A DNA stretch of 64,000 nt from positions 12,776,273 through 12,840,272 of the forward strand of contig CM020510.1 of NCBI GenBank assembly GCA_009823395.1, given 5' to 3'. The stretch is from Thamnaconus septentrionalis. Its lineage: Eukaryota > Chordata > Actinopteri > Tetraodontiformes > Monacanthidae. Each line of letters opens with the position of its first letter. The first letter of the stretch is position 1. Below, piece by piece: positions 13,501 to 26,000 of this stretch. The position numbers were made by a program, and so were the translations under genes. Below the pieces are notes generated by a model. That model was not told where the DNA came from. It was given only the letters and a program-made list of their open reading frames with translations, and ran no database searches.

Positions 13501-16500
13501 CTTTATTTAAATGCAGTTGACTGAGTTGGTAGAGTCAGTTGTTGTTTTGCAGGCTGCATACACACCAAAACAAACCAGTGCAGGTACATCCTCAGTGGCC
13601 CTGGAACAGTGAGCACAGAACGTCCACTAGTCAAACAAGTCTATAACATATTATAACATATATAACACATTATTATTATCATTATTATTATTATTATTAT
13701 TATTTGACAACTTCAAGTCAAGACAAACTAAGAGGAGCATCCGCAGGAGGGCAGCGACAGTGAGGCTACTGTTTAAACAGGCTAGGTTATGATTAGACTG
13801 AGGGGTGTCTGTTCCAACGTCTTTATTCATACAGTGTTGTGAGCAGCAGGGCCGCTGTGGTTTCAGAGGAAAAGAGGACATTGACATGCACTAACACGAC
13901 ACGCACAGCCAATAAACAAGGAGCCGAAGAACAAAACACACAGAGGCCGCTGTGATGTCACTTTGTATTAAAGATGTGATTACGCTGCTAGTTCTGTGCA
14001 CAAGAAAATTTGTTTTTTTTCCCCACAGCAGTCTAATAAACAGAACTTTGTAAGCTACCACACAAGCCAATAAGAAGAAAAGTAAGTGGCGAAAAATACC
14101 AAGTTGAGAAACACGTGGACCATAGCGTTGACTGTTTGGACTCTATTTAAAAAGAGATTGGAGTAAGTAATGGCAGGCAAGGGGAGAATGTGACCTGAAT
14201 GGACCACTAACTCCATACATGTGACCAGACTGCAACTGAGACTTCAGGACGTTGGCGCATTGTTTGCGGGAAAGGCTGCTGAAGATTGAGAGGTTACAGT
14301 GTTTACGCCTGAGAGAAGCGGAAACATACAGCATACAGATGTGGCGAACGAGCCCCCAGGAATGCAGATGAAAAGTGTTTAATGAAGACTCGACAACTCG
14401 AAGACTCCCAGCAGGAGGTCCATATCCGAGGACTGTTGGGAAATCTTTACAGATAATGGAGCCATGCTGTGTTTCCTCGCTTCCTAATTTTATCAAGTGT
14501 GGTGCCAATTAATCATCTGTCAGCAAACATCTGCTTGTCGGCTCAGCAACAGCTTTATTGTCCCACCCACTGAATAGAAGAAAGGCGGCAACAATCAAAA
14601 GTAAATAAAAATGTCTCTGAAAGGATCCAGAACAAACATGTTGATTAAAACTAATTAGAATTCCAAGCAGTTTCCCTGTCATTATTTAAGCAAGTTATTT
14701 TGCATAAATGTAAACTTAAATCTGCTTCGATCCTTCCTCTCTTTTCAGAATATCCAAAAAAAAATCATTTTTTTGCCTGGCAGCTGAATCGTCTAGATTT
14801 CTTCTCTGAAATCTAGGCCATGCTAATGTCTCATAGTCGGTATTTTCAGGTGGTTTTTAACATTTCAGTGCATTCCATAACCAACCAGCCTCTTTATACA
14901 CATAAAGACACAGGAGAGAAGAGACTGCTGTGAAAAAAAACACAGCGGAAAATCAGAAAGAGGAAACTATGGCAAGTTTCAAACAGTGGCTCGTGCTCAA
15001 GAAATTGGCAGAGGTGATGCAAGAGTATCTCTTCATCTTATAGCAAAACTATATATGCCTGCCTTAAAGATAAACATTTAAAAGGCTTTCTTTCTTATGG
15101 TGGTTTAGGCTGATAATTTAAAGCATGTCTACAGTGTCAACACACCACAATGTGGGAGCCAAATCATTAGCAGCCAGTTAGCCAGCAGCTGGGGTAGTTT
15201 ATCTGAACAAGAGCAGCGAAGCTGTGAAGCCAGGGTGGCTGAGAGAGGCACAGCTGAAGCCAGGGCTCGCCGACCTCTGCACACATCTCATAAATCCTCC
15301 CCACTTAGCCACAAACCCGCTAACAATCCAGATCTGGTTATTGGCAGTCTCCAACTGCTCAAATTGGATTTCTCAAGCTGCTTTTGCAAATGACACCTTG
15401 GCCTCTGGTCTCGTTGAAGAAAGTTTCAAATTACACGACAAGACACCCCAGCAATCAGACAGACAATCCTTCTTCTTCTTCAGTGAAATGGAAGCCAATC
15501 TTTGCCCCATCAAGGGGTTCGCACAAACATCCAGCAATAAAGTGGAGGGCACAACGGGAAAACACAACTTTGTTTCGGAGGTGATTCTGAGCCATTCCGT
15601 GGATCAAAAGGTGAGCAACATTGAGCTCTTTGGCTAGTAAAGAGAAAATAAATCTTGCATAAATGAGTTTATGTGTTTCTTACATGGGGTGAGGGAAAAA
15701 AACAAATATAAGTGCTGGGGGAAAAAATAAACTATCAAAAATAAAATAGATTACATGTCCATTTCTACAGCTGCCAAATAAAATAGATTACAATGGCCAG
15801 AGAGAACCACAGGATTTCTGGAGAAAATACCAAGACTAGGACGTACAACAGTGACATCATCTTGTCCCAAACGTGGCCAACACTGTCTGATCTCCTGCCG
15901 CCTTCTCTTGCATGCCAGAAGTCTAATGTACCTGCATTAATCACAGCCACATCAAATATTTGCTCTCATCCAGATCCTGGACGTGCTGGGCTTTATCTGA
16001 CCACCGCCCCCCAATCAGATTGAAGTGTCAGTTCGCTGTTGAGAAAGAATAACCGCCTTCTACCGGTGAGGACAATTAATCCAGGAATAAGAAAAAAGAA
16101 GAAAATGAATAAAAAAAATAATAAAAACAAACCCCAGGCAGTAGCTTGTGGTATATTGATGTACTGCCCTGCCAACCCAGATCTATTCAATTAATGCTTG
16201 TTTCTTCAATTGACGGTTTTCCATTAAGATCTTTCACGGTTTTTTTATTTATTTATTTTTAAATCACATCAAATCAGTGAGTCCAAAGCAAAGACTAAAA
16301 AGTTAGAGGAAATGACGGTTAATTCAAAAGAGAAGAGAGGGGATCAAACAACGAAGTGACATGACCTGAATATTAAAGCCGCTGTACTGACAGGAGTGAA
16401 AAGGAAGGAGAGAAAAGTTCAATCTCGATGGGGTTTAAGATATTTAAACTCCATCGGAGCAAAAATTAAAAGCGCCAGCAGGTGCGTGAGGTAGTCGCAG

Positions 16501-19500
16501 CGGTGGCTTGTGCCTATACTGGCTGCTAACAATCATTTTGTCGTGCGTCAAATCATCACAGCGAGCGTATTGAAATTTGCCAGCGGTGAAAGTGGAGCAA
16601 CGCTGAGCCGTGAGGTCTGTCAGGGCTCACATTATTCACAACTTGACCTGTATAATGAGTCGCTTTTCATGAAATATTCCTAAAACAAAGCGCGCATTGT
16701 GTTTGCGTACACAAGTGACGTTTGCGCGGCTCAAATTTGTCTCTCATGTCACATATAAAGATGAGACAGCGGAGCTGTTATTGTGGAAAACAACAATAGG
16801 AAAAGAAAATCATTTTCCATCGTGTCAGTCATCACCCACTGGAAGAGCAATGACATGGAGGTGGGTGAAAAAGCAGGCTGATGGTGACCAAATATGGAGG
16901 AGCTGCCGCTGCCACGACCTTTGTCTTGTGAAAGTGTGTGTGTGTTCATGATGGTAATTGGGCATAAATATTGTCAAGCAGCCTGCAGATGTCACACACT
17001 CTTTATTTTCAAGATCAATTTTTTTTGTCCAAACTTTCACAATAGCAACAAAGCCATCAACCTTTCACAGTGGCTGTGAGAGAAGGACATCACTGCCGTC
17101 TCCCACAACAACGTCACCACCGGTGGCCGACTGCTTCATTATCTGCGTCTCTCAGCGAGCGTTATTTGACAAATGAGACGCTAATGATTTATATTTTTTG
17201 AAGAGAATCCTAAAGGTGACATATGGCCAAGTTTGGCAGTACAGCTGGGCTACTTAGATAATAGCTGCTCTGTCTTCTCACTGAGCATTTGCAAAAAAAA
17301 GAAGAAGAAAAAAGTCAAACTGTCCCACTGACATTAAACACACCCTGAAATCTTTCCAGAAACAGCCGCCGCGCTGCTTTTATTCTTCTATGCAAAGGTG
17401 CAAAGTTCATTGTGAATTTGTTTACCCCCAGTATCTGCTGCAGACATGTCACTGCTGGCCAGAATTTCCCATTAGGAGGCTTTTTTTGCACTTTCCTGCT
17501 GTTTATCTATGTGCGAAGCCCAACAAGGTAAAGTGCCGGGGAACAATGGTGGGCGATAACACCGAAAGGAACGTCCGACGCCTTTATTTCCATACTGGCA
17601 TCCGCAATCTGTGACGGCAACTTAAAAGGAACTGCCGCGCTCTACTGTATCCGGGATCCATTCTGCAACGCGGCAGCGTGAGCCGCCTCTGCAAATGCTA
17701 AACTTGACAATAACCCCATGAGGGAACAGAACCCACGAGAGCTACGCGGAGGGAGCGCTCCTTCCGTGTGAGCAAAGCAACAAAGTGACTGATTAGAATG
17801 GGGACAAAGGAGCGGGAACCCGGCAGCTCCTGGCCTCCCCCTCGTCTTTATTTCAGCACCAAGGACAGCTCCCGAAGAAAGCGAGCGCGACAGAGGGGAA
17901 TCGACGGGAGAATTCCGACAGCGCAGGTGGGAGGGTTTTCCGCTTCAAGTGGAACCGACGGCTTCCGCTTCTTAACACGGAGTCCTCACTTTTCCGGGGC
18001 CCTGAAATGAGTTCCCAAACGTTGCGGCCTCTGTTCCTCCGATGCGCGTCAAACCTTGTTACCGGGAACAGCTGACAGTCATTGGAGTGAGGGGGCCTTT
18101 CATCGGCGGCCAGACTTCGACTGTAAAAACAGCCTTAAAGAGACAAACTCAGCGGAGGATGGAAGCCCATAATGGCTGCCCGCTTGCTGATTGGTCACGG
18201 CTGGGTTGCACTCAGAGGGGCCAGTCATGAAACGTGAACAGGCGTGAGAGAAATCCAATTTGTTGTTGTCCAATTCCTTTTGCTTTTCTCATTGTAATTT
18301 GATGGAAGTCCAGTTTTTATAGACTGGTGTGTTAGTATTTTACCCGTGTTCTAATTTGCTCCTGTGATGTAGCGAGAAAAGTTTTCAGTCATTTTGGCTG
18401 AATTTGCAGAAGCAACAAATCACCCGATGTCTGTTCCTCCTTCTGATTCTGCTCTGCTCTGCTCTGTATTTATGGGAAATATGAAAAATATTGGTTTAGC
18501 CATTTTGGCTTCGCTTTGACATGCTTGCTGCCAAGTGACGAGAATCAATAGTGTTTCTGGTTTTTTAACGTTTTTTCTGGGATTATAACATAGATTCTGT
18601 GACTGCAAAATACATAAAGAGCCAATGTCAGTCAATCCTTCTAATGACAGTATTCCAAAAATAACTTGAACCTGAAGTGATCAAGAAGATGAAGCGTTAT
18701 TGTCATAGTTAAAAAACATTATATTTTACCTTTGTTTAATCAGGCCAGCTAGTAGTGTTCCTTAAAACTGCTCAGAGTTGATATGTGATTCTAAAGAAGG
18801 AGGGATACAGGTGTGTACAATCGACAGGGTCAGAGTGTGTAAAAAAGGGCTGCATGATGACATCGTCAGAACTGATGAGGTTGCCGCAAGCAGTTCGCAA
18901 AAAACACTAACATTACGTGGCAGTCCAACTTTTTTTATGCACGGAAAGCAATTTGTTTCTTCGTTCGCAATGTCTGTCAGCACTTCTTCAACAAAGCTGG
19001 CTTTCCATCAGCCGCGACCCGCTTCCGAATTTTAATCGGATCGAGCCGAACCGAGCAAAGTGTGCAAACTTTGATAGACATCAGGGGAAATTTACTGGAG
19101 TGGCTTTTTTTTTTTTTCATAAGCAGATCATAAAAACCCCATTCAGAGAGAGGTTTACAGAAAGACAGCTTCTGTTGAAAGGAGAAAAAACAAAACAAAC
19201 AGGAACAACATACTCGCCGTAGCCAAAATATTTTCTGCTCTGCGTGAGGACAAACGATACAGTTGAGTTTGGGTAGTTTGCAAAAGGCACAAACTTAGCA
19301 CACAGCTGTCATGGCTGTTTGTGACGGCTGTTTTGGTGTTCATTCTCGATACAAGGCAACAACGGACATGCACTGACTGTGCTCTGACTGGCCTCTGTTG
19401 TATTACTACAGTAGCTACAGTGTTAGAGAAACCTTGCATTGAAAGGTCTAAAAAAAACATCTTGTGTTTTCAGGAGTGGAACGACATGACAACTACACAG

Positions 19501-20033
19501 ATACCTGTGTATGCGTGACCACGACCTTTGCTCACAACAGACTCTTGTTTTAACACGATTAATCAACAGACAAAAAAAAAGGAATTAAAAATATTTTTGT
19601 AGTGTTTTTCTTTCTTTCCACTCCCGGTGCTTCGACGTTAACGATCAGTGTGTGGCTGTGGTAATAAAGGTGGAATTGCTTTCAGCTGTTTAAGAGCTGA
19701 TTAATGATCAGACCGTCTCACTTACGCTGCACTCTGGGATAATGAGGATTGTTGCTCTTGACTCCAAAACAATATGTTATTATTTTTATGAGATTTCATT
19801 AAGTCCACTGTGCGCTCTGCTCTGAATTACCGCGCCGGTGGAAAACAGATGGCAGGCGGCGAGACGGGCCGAGGCGGCGGAGTAGCCCTTTGATAACGGC
19901 CTCTCCTCCTCTCACGTTTTGATTCAGTGCGATCGACTCTCTGCTCGACACGTAAAGAGCTTTTCAAAGCATGTTATCGTAATCAACATAAATTTTCACT
20001 GGCACAAGGATTGAGGCTGTTGTACTGTCCAGT

Positions 20034-20088
<55 letters not shown>

Positions 20089-23000
20089 TGGGCGGCTTGT
20101 CAGCTTGCGCTGCTTCTCCTATCACATATTCACAGCTTACTGTGTGGCAACACTGGCCTGTTTACCATTCTGCCGGGGTTGGATCGTTTGGTCATTTCTC
20201 TAATCCCCTGAAAAGCTCGGAAGTGTCAAACAGAAGAATTGCTCATCTCTCCAAGGGAGAAAGGGAAGAAAATTAAAAGGCAATCTTGCAGGGAATATAG
20301 CTGGCAAAGAAAGGGGGGGGGGTGTGATGGGGGCCCGCGTGTTCTGTCCTTTATCCGGAAAAGTGACTAATTACGGCGCTAAGCACACGGCATGAATCGT
20401 TAAATGTGGCTGGAAAGCTGAAAGAATCCACCAGTCCACAGGAAAATAGAAATACATACTCATGTCTAAAAAAAATATTTCTTTCGGAAAGCAAATACAC
20501 AGCCAGTCAGAACCATTGTCCTGTTGAAAGAAGGAAAGCTCTACCGCTCATACAAATGTGTCAATAATAACACTAATAAATATTACGTAATAGAGACTCC
20601 GAAAGGCCACTGCAGGCCAAAGGGAATGACAGGAAAGGGAAAGAAGGAGGAGAAAAGACAGACTTCTGGACCGTGATGAAAAAGGCAGTGACAGCTCTTA
20701 ACTCTGTCACACGTGTCACCGTTCCGCACCCTCGACCAGGACAAGATGTTTACTGCGATACTTTCACAGTCTTGAGAGCAGCGAGGGTCTACCTTATCTC
20801 AGTGCAGTCGCTCCCCGTTTCCTCCGAATGACAGCCACGCTAATATCGGTTTCCTCTCAACACAGTTGGAGCAGGTAGTGGTAAAATGTACACACGGGCA
20901 TCAGTTTTCTGTCAGATCCAGGTCAGGGGGGATGTGAAATGATGAGACAGGGGAGCACATGAAAACCCCCAGCACTGCGGCCAATCAGTGGTTTCCTTAT
21001 TTGCACTTACAAGGGTCCTGTAACCAAATATGGACATTTTCCGCTCTCTAACATGTCTTTTATGTCACCGTGATGCCAACTAACACACCAAAAAAAATGA
21101 TGACTTACGCATTTCTAGATGGGCTGACTTTTTCAGTGCGACCCCCTTAAGATCAATATACAAAATACTAGTGAAGATGTCACACTGAGGTCAAGCTCGT
21201 CCATCTTTTATCCCCAGATATAATAACAAAGAAAAAAAAGCAGTACCTATCATGTTCCACAGCATGATTCCAATTAACTAGATGACTACAACAAAGCATC
21301 TCCTGCCCTAGAGCATGTTGGTCAAGTTCCCGATCACTACAATTTCATAACAACTGTTGTACATTACCATTACATTAAGCATTCTGTGTTTTTTCAAGGC
21401 AACATACGGCATCTGCTCTCCAGTGACTGACCTCTGGCAGCGTTATGAGAGAACAGCGTGCTTTTATTGAAAGTACTAAAATGGGGCCAACCTTTGAAAG
21501 CCGGACAAGCTAAACACAGTTTTGCAACTGTGCATGATCTGCAAGGAAACTGCAAGCCTGGCTAATGCTATCCAGATTAGCCTGAATGCTGCAGCGGCGG
21601 CTGCTTTATTCAAACTCGAGTGGAGGGCATTTTCACTTTTATAAAAAAACAAAAAAAACATTGGACACTCTAAAAATGTTCTCTGTGCAAATCTTTGATC
21701 CCAACTGGCTTTTTGCGAGAGTTAATTTAAAAAGGCAGAGGTAGATCACAGAGCAGTGACATAAAACTAATATCACCACTTGAGGTTGTTCAGAGAGGCT
21801 TGAGCTGCTTCTTGGTTCAATGACCAGAAAAATAATCAAATTGGTCTGCTTAAACTTGAACAGATGCCCCCCCCCCCCGACCTGTCTTAGTTTTTTTTTT
21901 TTTTTTCTGGGGGGAGTCCTTTCCTCTTCCAATCAAATAACATTGAGCAGTTACAAATTTGATGAGTCCACCTGAATGTGACGGACAGATTCACACGGAC
22001 TGAATCCTGCTCAGTCTGCCTAGTGATTTGACGAATCACCGTCCAGGTTTTGTCTGCCCTTTCCAAGTGCTTTCTGTGGGCTCTTTACCAGATGGATGCA
22101 CAAGATAAATGAAAAGGATTCAGGAAACGTTCTGTGTGATTTGCCAGGCCGGGCAAACGTTCCAAAGCTTCACCAGGCCTGAAAGCGGAGGTGATGAAAA
22201 CGCAACAGCAACATTGAGGGCATCAAAAGCAGCTTTTACCAGATTAGGAGGTATTGGCGGTGATGTATGCAAACTGGTGATTTCTTGCACAATAACTGCC
22301 TTTGACTCAGAACATGTTTTTGGAATGTACTTGGAATAAAAGTGTGATTGTTAAGAGAAATAAGTCGAGGTGAGGTCTCACACTTAATGGGAACAATTGG
22401 ATTCGTGGCCTCCAGTCCAGGGTTCAAGTCCCATTGCAAGGGCAACCGAAAGACCAACAGAGTTGGCAGGTTTGGGATTAAATGGATCAGCGTGCCGGTT
22501 GTCCCACACATCATTATGTACCAGGTAGTGGTCGGAGCGATCCATGATATCCAGCGGATGAGCACAATTAATGTTCAAACTCATTAGGAAGATCTCTGCT
22601 GCAGCGATGAGCATCGAGCTTTGCATATTCAATGTGAGGGTGAAGCAGGGGTCAAGTGGAGCGCCGTGCCTCTTCTCCGAGCGGCACATTAGCTGGTTCA
22701 TTGACACTTCAACGGGCAGGTTGCTACTGGGAGCAGTGGGAGTAATGGGATGGGCAAAAGGCGGCGCGATGCTCTGATGCCGGTTAGCAATGTTAGCCTT
22801 TGTCATCTATTAAAAAATATTTACACTTTCCACTCACGTAGCAGCTGGGCCAAACAGTTTTCGCTATAGAAGAAATTAACGGCAGACTTTTGTGTCTTTT
22901 TCCATTCTACAGTTCAATTTCTGCTCTGTGACTCGCCGACTGCTCGCAACAAATGAGGAAACCTCCTCAGACGGGATTTACACGTTTTACGTTCCCGCCG

Positions 23001-26000
23001 CTATCATCTGTGCCTCTCCTCTCATGCCAGGTGGAATATGAAATTAATGTAGCTGAATTTTATCTGAGACAGGCGAGACACTCGTGGGATCTTTAATCCT
23101 CTTTATTCATAGGGAAGCACACCGTCAGTGTATGAAAATAATCCTTTGCGCCAAACACATCAGAGGGAAGAATTAAGAGGTTTGGCTGAGTGAGAACACA
23201 GCGCGGATGAAAAGTTTTAGGGTTTCAATTAAACAAAGCGGCGGAAGGAACCGGGGGGAAGTTTCATTCACTGTTTGAATGTACTTTTGTTTGTATTTTA
23301 TTTTATTTTCCGCTGATGGACACACAATTATGCATTTATATAAACAATGCATTGCTCTTTGGCTTTCCCTTTATCAACATTAAATGCACCATGAAGACCA
23401 AGGACAACTGTGCCTGTTTTCAGTAATACCAAAATTGTGCAAAGAGCATTAGCCCCGACACTGAGCATCCCACACCTTAAATTTCATCTTAAGACATGTT
23501 TTTATTCTTTGGCTTTCAATCCAGTATCAGTGTTGCCGCCCAACTGTCTTTTTTATTTTATTTGGTTTCATGTCTATTTTTGTGTGGCACTTTGGTAATC
23601 ACAGAGGGTTTTCGAGGTGCTATATAAATAAACCAAGTTGGATTTACAATTCTTTTCATGCTACTTAACTAACAGCTATATGACACGGCTCTTGATTCAT
23701 CCAAAAGTAGCTGAAGATGAAAAGACGCAAAAAAGGGAAAACAGTATGTTGGTGTTGTGGAAAAGACTCCTTTCTGACAAACAGCCAAATATTTTATTAG
23801 CAGATTCCAGGCTGCTTTATCTCTGAAGACGCAGTGGGCAACAACAATAGGAAATTTCCTTTGCTTGTTCATACCTCAACCTTTACCCAAACCATAACTT
23901 TGATATTCATACCGGGAGAAAAGTAAAAGTGAGAGAATAATTCACGCTTTATCTCGTTGCTCCATGACAGAGGAGCGAACAGGGTGCACATGAATATGAA
24001 ACACACGACAAAACTGTAACCATGTGCAAGGTATTTCCAGATAATCAAAGAATGCCACGCACTCACCCAAACCCACAAACAGTGTGGGTTCTGACAGTGT
24101 CTCTGAAGCGAGCGGCAGCAGAATCAAATAACACCACAAGCCCACCAAGTGCCGTCCTGAGTTTAATCCAAAACAAAGCTGTTCACTTTTCTCCCTGGCT
24201 GAATGTCAAATAGGTGATCAAACAGCCACCCAGAAAAAAAAAAAAAAAAAAAAAAGCAAAACAGCAAAACAAGCTGGGATGGAACACCATTATTGTTGAC
24301 GGTCTCTTGACACTGAAGTGCAGCAGGAAACGCGTGTCAATCAGAAAACAACTGCTTTTGGAGCAGACGCTTGGAATGAAAAATACATACAGTACAAGTA
24401 AAACCTTTCCGTAAAAGGAGCGATGTACAAAATTCAGCTACTTAATATTGACATACTTGATACTGACAGAACTATTGGATATTATCATGACATTTACAGA
24501 ACATAATATATAGACAGATTTCATTTGCCATTCGTTGCTTGACATTGTCCAAAAAACCGTGACCAACACCTGGTTTCTGTTACACCTATTTGTGTTCAGT
24601 GAACATTTAGTGCTCGCCGCACTGTTCTGCTGAGGACCAGCAGGGGGCTGTTTGTTTTTGGACACGCAGTGCGAAATCTACCTCGCGGCAAAAAGACTTT
24701 GTTCACATATTGTACATTGTATCCCCCCTGTAACATTTCCAGAAACACTGTGATTTTTCATCCATCTCTGCACCAAGGTTTTAATGTGTATAGCCAAGTG
24801 TCGTGTGGTCTCACAGCATTGACTGATGACTCTATTACAGCCTTTTTTTTGACGTACTGTGTAATTATTTTCACCGGCGAGACGTCAGGCGGCTCCATCT
24901 GCCAACAGGCATAACGCCATCGAGTTACATGTTGTGTTTTCTTCCCACTGGCATAAATACCCATCCTCATCATCACACACTCTTCACTTTTAGGCTGCAA
25001 TACAGGTGGAGCGGTCCAAATTTTGTTTTTATAACATCACTAGATCAACTTGGGGTCATTAAATCTGTCCTGCTGTTTTGTGCTGTCAGCTGAACTTAGA
25101 GGATTTTCCAGATTTTAAGCGAAAAGTTGCTACAAAGCTGATTTAATTGGTTATTTGTTCTCGTTATACCGGGGGGGAAAGCAACAACTGAGGCGGGAGT
25201 AAAAGGAACTTACAAAACTAATGAATTTGCCTGCTAAAATGTTTAGCAAGACAAGAAAAACCTGCCAGGCGATTAAACCTACAATCTTCTTGTTCGGAGG
25301 CGACAGTGTTGACCTCAGCACCCCATGTTGCCCACCATCTAAAATTGAATTCTCTTTCTTTTTCTACCAGGTTTACTAGATGATGCAAAAGATATACCCT
25401 ACTTGTATATCTAGTTCTCACTTTTCATCTATCAAGACTAGTATCTGTGAAAATGTTGCACCTGACAGATTCAACTGCTTGCTCCTGCAGTCTTCTTCAG
25501 CAGGGGGCTCACGTGGCGTGAGTGTGATGTCATCTGCGGTGTTGTAAAATGGAGTTTTTCATCCCACCACCCCCAGGTGTAATGACTGTGTCCCCTGGCG
25601 TGTGTCAGGCGAGGGGCGGGGCACCCCCTGCCGTGTGATGTGGCCTGTCTGATGACAGCCTGGGATGAAAAACTGAAGAAGACTGCAGTCGCAAGCAGCT
25701 GCAACTGTCTGTTTTATTACCTAAACTAGCCTTGATGAATGAAAAATGCAAAAGTGAGAACAACATTCACTAAAAGCTCTAAATATTTGTCGATTCATTC
25801 AATGGAGACTTTACTCAGGTATTTCAGTTCTGTGAGGATAATATATTGGCTCCAAGATATGCCAGCTCAAGGTTATCATACCAGCAGAGCACCATGTCCA
25901 GAACAAAACATGTGCAAAGACACCATTTTTCTTTGGCAGCGCAAAGATCAGGTGAAGAACTGGCTGTGATCACCACTTAGGGGACGGATATATCTTCCAG

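Noticed and set aside
14143..14508. 121-codon minus-strand frame
   Set aside because: Single short frame in an intron with no recognisable motif and no flanking gene structure.
22410..22445. tRNA gene (ggttcaagtccc B box)
   Set aside because: No matching A box, acceptor stem or cloverleaf nearby; more likely a SINE remnant. The same applies to gagttcaaatcc at 45715.
22384..22806. 140-codon minus-strand frame
   Set aside because: No domain, no splice partner, and its composition fits noncoding DNA; treated as a possible noncoding element instead.
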